7,894 nucleotides of DNA, taken from an uncultured Ruminococcus sp. (GTDB lineage: Bacteria; Bacillota; Clostridia; Oscillospirales; Ruminococcaceae). The notes beneath the pieces were generated by a model. The model was not told the origin of the DNA and ran no database searches. It saw only the letters and a program-made list of their open reading frames with translations. Below, in pieces: positions 5,327 to 7,894 of this stretch. The position numbers and the translations under genes are program-made. Each line of letters opens with the position of its first letter. Within the stretch, counting starts at the first letter, position 1. The DNA is taken from assembly GCA_902464115.1 (NCBI GenBank), contig CABQIF010000100.1, positions 1 through 7,894 of the forward strand, in the 5' to 3' direction.

Positions 5327-5340
5327 ACGGGAACACCCGT
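5327..5340 (+). other. Small leader hairpin before the Fe-S protein gene
   Basis: ACGGG and CCCGT pair around AACA, directly before the purine-rich GGAAAGG (5341-5347) that serves as ribosome binding site. It may shape translation start; it lacks a T tract and is not a terminator. Confidence 0.4.
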
Positions 5341-5358
5341 GGAAAGGTTGATAAAACG

Positions 5359-6060
5359 ATGAAACGAACCATTATTCGGATTGATGAAGCTGCTTGCATT
5401 GGATGCGGAGCATGTGCAGAGGCTTGCCATGAAGGGGCAATTGGCATGGTAAACGGAAAGGCAAAACTGCTGCGGGAGGATTATTGTGACGGCTTGGGCG
5501 ATTGCCTGCCAGCCTGTCCAACCAATGCGATTACGTTTGAAGAGCGAGAAGCTCCGGCTTATAATGAACAGGCAGTTTTAGCGGCGAAAGCTGCCAAAGC
5601 AGCGGCTAAACCATTGCCGTGCGGATGTCCCGGCACACAGGCAAAACAGCTGAAACGAACAGCCGCTCCGGCAGTCTGTCCGCAGGGGGAAACAGAAAGT
5701 TGTCTGGCACAGTGGCCAGTACAGATTCAGTTGATTTCTCCAGTAGCTCCGTATTTGCAGGGGGCAGATTTGCTGATTGCTGCGGACTGCACCGCCTATG
5801 CCTATCATGACTTCCACGAACAGTTTATGCGGAATCGAATCACTTTGATTGGATGCCCAAAATTGGATACCGTGGATTATGCAGAAAAATTGACTGAAAT
5901 TTTTGCAACCTGCTCCATTCGGAGCATCACTGTAGTGCGAATGGAAGTGCCTTGTTGCGGTGGATTGGTGCAGGCGGTACAGCGTGCATTAACAGCAAGC
6001 GGTGCAGAAATCCCCTGTGAAGTGGTGATTCTTTCCACTGATGGCAGACGGAAAGCATAA
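5359..6060 (+). CDS. Two-cluster Fe-S protein paired with Hcp, probable electron donor
   Basis: This cytoplasmic electron carrier has 233 residues. The N-terminal ferredoxin-like domain holds CIGCGACAEAC (Cys13, 16, 19, 23) and CDGLGDCLPACP (Cys43, 49, 53). An Ala/Lys linker (about 72-84) joins it to a C-terminal domain containing CGCP (88-91), an ADLLIAADCTAYAY segment, GCPKLD, and VPCCGG with Cys199-Cys200. This architecture is known from clostridial genes next to hcp and probably supplies electrons to Hcp, the task of the flavo-Fe-S enzyme Hcr in enterobacteria; that role is inferred. The second motif has Leu46 where a standard four-cysteine motif has Cys. The start is the ATG at 5359, just before KRTIIRID, with AAAGG about 11 bases upstream; the longer open frame reaches back into the promoter and is rejected. 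The hcp gene begins 44 bp after its stop. Confidence 0.88.
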   Translation: MKRTIIRIDEAACIGCGACAEACHEGAIGMVNGKAKLLREDYCDGLGDCLPACPTNAITFEEREAPAYNEQAVLAAKAAKAAAKPLPCGCPGTQAKQLKRTAAPAVCPQGETESCLAQWPVQIQLISPVAPYLQGADLLIAADCTAYAYHDFHEQFMRNRITLIGCPKLDTVDYAEKLTEIFATCSIRSITVVRMEVPCCGGLVQAVQRALTASGAEIPCEVVILSTDGRRKA

Positions 6061-6104
6061 AATAAAAATAATTGGAAACCATAGATGAAAATGGAGGAAT
6101 CAAA

Positions 6105-7712
6105 ATGGAACAGAAGATGTTTTGTTATCAGTGTGAACAAACCGCAGGATGTAGCGGATGTACGGGCAGCCGTGGTGTTTGCGGAAAAACGGCTCAGACA
6201 GCCCAGCTGCAAGATGAATTGACTGGGGCGTTGATCGGTCTGGCACGGGCAACCGTTGGCGATACACTGGCAACCGAAGAAACTTGGAATGTCATGATTA
6301 CGGGCTTGTTTGCAACGCTGACCAATGTCAGCTTTGACGATGCTGCGATTCGGGAACAGATCGCCGCTGTGCATCGGGCAAAAGATGCCTTAGTACCGCA
6401 GTGTCAAAGTTGCGGAGCACCTTGTGGCAGAAATGATGATTATGATTTACGGCAGCTCTGGGAAGAGCCGGATGAAGATATTCGTTCGCTGAAATCCTTG
6501 ATTCTGTTCGGTTTGCGTGGTATGGCAGCGTATGCCTATCATGCCATGGTACTGGGGTATCGGGATGCAGCGATTGACACGTTCTTTAGTGAGGCACTCT
6601 GTAAAGTGGGCGAAGCATTCCCGATGGAAGAGTTGCTGCAAACGGCTTTGAAAGTCGGTGAAGTGAACTTGCAATGCATGGCACTGCTGGACAAAGCCAA
6701 CACGGAAACCTTTGGAACACCGTCCCCGAAAACGGTTTCGATGAAGATTGAAAAAGGGCCGTTTATCGTGGTAACCGGGCATGACCTGCGAGATTTACAA
6801 CTGCTGTTAGAGCAGACCAAAGACAAGGGCATTTCCATCTATACGCATGGAGAAATGCTTCCGGCACATGCTTACCCGAAACTGAATGCGTATCCGCATT
6901 TAAAGGGCAACTTTGGAACAGCATGGCAGAATCAGCAGAAAGAATTTGCAGATTTGCCAGCACCGATTCTCTTTACCACCAACTGTTTAATGCCACCAAA
7001 GGGCAGCTATGCCGACCGAGTGTTTACAACAGAAGCGGTTGCTTTTCCGGATGCGGTGCACATTGGGGAAGAAAAAGACTTTACGCCCCTGATTGAAAAA
7101 GCGTTGGAACTGGGCGGTTATTCCGAAGACCGGCAGATGACTGGCATCAATGGCGGAACGACTGTCACAACCGGCTTTGGACATGGAACGATTTTGTCTG
7201 TTGCAGAGCAGGTAGTTGCGGGCGTTCGTTCGGGAGCAATTCGGCACTTCTTCTTGGTCGGCGGTTGCGACGGAGCAAAGACCGGACGGAATTATTACAC
7301 GGAATTTGTAAAGCAGACCCCGAAAGATTCCATTGTTTTGACGTTGGCATGCGGAAAGTATCGGTTTAACGATTTGGATTTGGGAACAATTGGCGGTTTA
7401 CCACGGCTGATGGATATGGGACAGTGTAACGATGCATATGGTGCAATTCAGGTTGCTGTAGCACTGTCGCAGGCATTCGGCTGTTCTGTGAATGAATTGC
7501 CGCTGTCCTATGTGCTGTCTTGGTATGAGCAGAAAGCCGTCTGCATTCTGTTGACGCTGCTGCATCTGGGCATTCAGAATATTCGGCTTGGCCCGTCACT
7601 GCCGGCATTTCTCTCTCCGAATGTGCTGCAGTATCTGGTAGAACACTATGGCATTGCACCGATTACCACACCGGAGGCAGATTTAAAGGCATTGCTGGGA
7701 GAAGCAGAATGA
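6105..7712 (+). CDS. hcp: Hydroxylamine reductase / hybrid-cluster protein
   Basis: This is the prismane protein, which reduces hydroxylamine in vitro and is now viewed mainly as a nitric oxide reductase or S-nitrosylase in nitrosative stress. It has 535 residues. The N-terminal cubane motif is C7-x2-C10-x8-C19-x6-C26, as in class I/II proteins of strict anaerobes, with an extra Cys16. All hybrid-cluster ligands can be placed: His226 (GHDLRD), Glu250 (HGEML), Cys294 (TTNCLMPP), Cys388 (GGCDGAK), Cys416 (LACGKYRF), Cys441 (GQCNDA), and Glu475 and Lys477 (WYEQKA). From His226 to Cys441 the spacing agrees with the D. vulgaris protein as I recall it. So the enzyme should be active. The ATG at 6105 has GGAGG seven bases upstream; an in-frame TTG at 6072 lacks one. 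It is co-transcribed with the Fe-S protein and probably controlled by the divergent Crp/Fnr regulator. Confidence 0.97.
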   Translation: MEQKMFCYQCEQTAGCSGCTGSRGVCGKTAQTAQLQDELTGALIGLARATVGDTLATEETWNVMITGLFATLTNVSFDDAAIREQIAAVHRAKDALVPQCQSCGAPCGRNDDYDLRQLWEEPDEDIRSLKSLILFGLRGMAAYAYHAMVLGYRDAAIDTFFSEALCKVGEAFPMEELLQTALKVGEVNLQCMALLDKANTETFGTPSPKTVSMKIEKGPFIVVTGHDLRDLQLLLEQTKDKGISIYTHGEMLPAHAYPKLNAYPHLKGNFGTAWQNQQKEFADLPAPILFTTNCLMPPKGSYADRVFTTEAVAFPDAVHIGEEKDFTPLIEKALELGGYSEDRQMTGINGGTTVTTGFGHGTILSVAEQVVAGVRSGAIRHFFLVGGCDGAKTGRNYYTEFVKQTPKDSIVLTLACGKYRFNDLDLGTIGGLPRLMDMGQCNDAYGAIQVAVALSQAFGCSVNELPLSYVLSWYEQKAVCILLTLLHLGIQNIRLGPSLPAFLSPNVLQYLVEHYGIAPITTPEADLKALLGEAE

Positions 7713-7730
7713 TATAAAATATTATACAAA

Positions 7731-7779
7731 AAAACCAGTCAGAGCAAATGATAAAAAATGCTCCGACTGGTTTTCTTTT
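7731..7779. terminator. Bidirectional terminator shared by hcp and tRNA-Leu
   Basis: AAAACCAGTCAGAGCA (7731-7746) pairs with TGCTCCGACTGGTTTT (7759-7774), with one mismatch. T-rich tails occur on both strands. It ends hcp from the left and the minus-strand tRNA from the right. Confidence 0.9.
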
Positions 7780-7864
7780 TGGTGCGGATGACAGGACTTG
7801 AACCTGCACACCTTACGGCACAAGAACCTAAATCTTGCGTGTCTGCCAATTTCACCACATCCGC
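7780..7864 (-). tRNA. tRNA-Leu (anticodon UAG)
   Basis: On the minus strand the acceptor GCGGATG pairs with CATCCGC. The anticodon arm is CAAGA-TTTAGGT-TCTTG, giving anticodon UAG, which reads CUA-type leucine codons. A long variable arm (class II tRNA) and the T-loop TTCAAGT confirm leucine rather than a class I tRNA. The 3' ACCA is encoded (7780-7783). Its promoter is mostly beyond the window end; bases 7865-7894 are AT-rich and hold nothing else I can identify. Confidence 0.96.
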
Positions 7865-7894
7865 ATATTAAAAATTAAATGATGCAGCTTTATT

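Noticed and set aside
5877..6374. 165-codon minus-strand open frame across the Fe-S protein-hcp junction
   Set aside because: It is antisense to two certain genes and has no start signal.

Overview
The window looks like chromosomal DNA from an anaerobic low-to-mid GC Firmicute, most likely a Ruminococcus-like gut member of the Oscillospirales. The support is strong AGGAGG ribosome binding sites, near-consensus TTGACA-17-TATAAT promoters, a DUF3793-flavodoxin pair, a clostridial-type hcp locus with a double-cluster Fe-S protein in place of hcr, and the protein sequences themselves. The genus is an inference; no marker gene is present.

Region 1 (1-3938) is a metal and redox locus. It opens with the 3' part of a P1B-type metal ATPase, followed by a bidirectional terminator and a convergent 54-residue orphan gene. 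Next come a ZIP-family divalent metal transporter and a DUF3793-flavodoxin pair. The ZIP gene and the DUF3793-flavodoxin unit each have a sigma-A type promoter followed at the start of the transcript by the same 18-bp palindrome (GTTAG-N6-CTAAC). A third copy lies further down the DUF3793 leader. Between the second and third copies is a stem-loop with a T tract, so this leader may be attenuated or may give a short RNA. The gene set suggests a metal-dependent repressor, perhaps DtxR-like, that matches iron or manganese uptake and export with the use of flavodoxin; the regulator is not in the window.

Region 2 (3962-4570) is a compact type II toxin-antitoxin cassette: a RelB/DinJ-type ribbon-helix-helix antitoxin overlapping a YoeB/Txe-type mRNA interferase. 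It has its own promoter and is bracketed by two terminators that share a 27-nt identical core.

Region 3 (4570-7780) is a nitrosative/oxidative stress locus. A Crp/Fnr-type regulator is divergent from an operon of a two-cluster Fe-S protein and the hybrid-cluster protein Hcp, in which every expected hybrid-cluster ligand can be found. A perfect palindrome lies just upstream of the regulator's ribosome binding site. It is also centred about 41.5 bp before the predicted start of the hcp operon, the class II activator position, and that promoter has a good -10 but a poor -35 element. The simplest model is that the regulator activates hcp and limits its own expression.

The window ends with a bidirectional terminator shared by hcp and a minus-strand tRNA-Leu(UAG). 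No CRISPR array, insertion sequence or prophage gene was seen, and no gene-free stretch exceeds about 215 bases.
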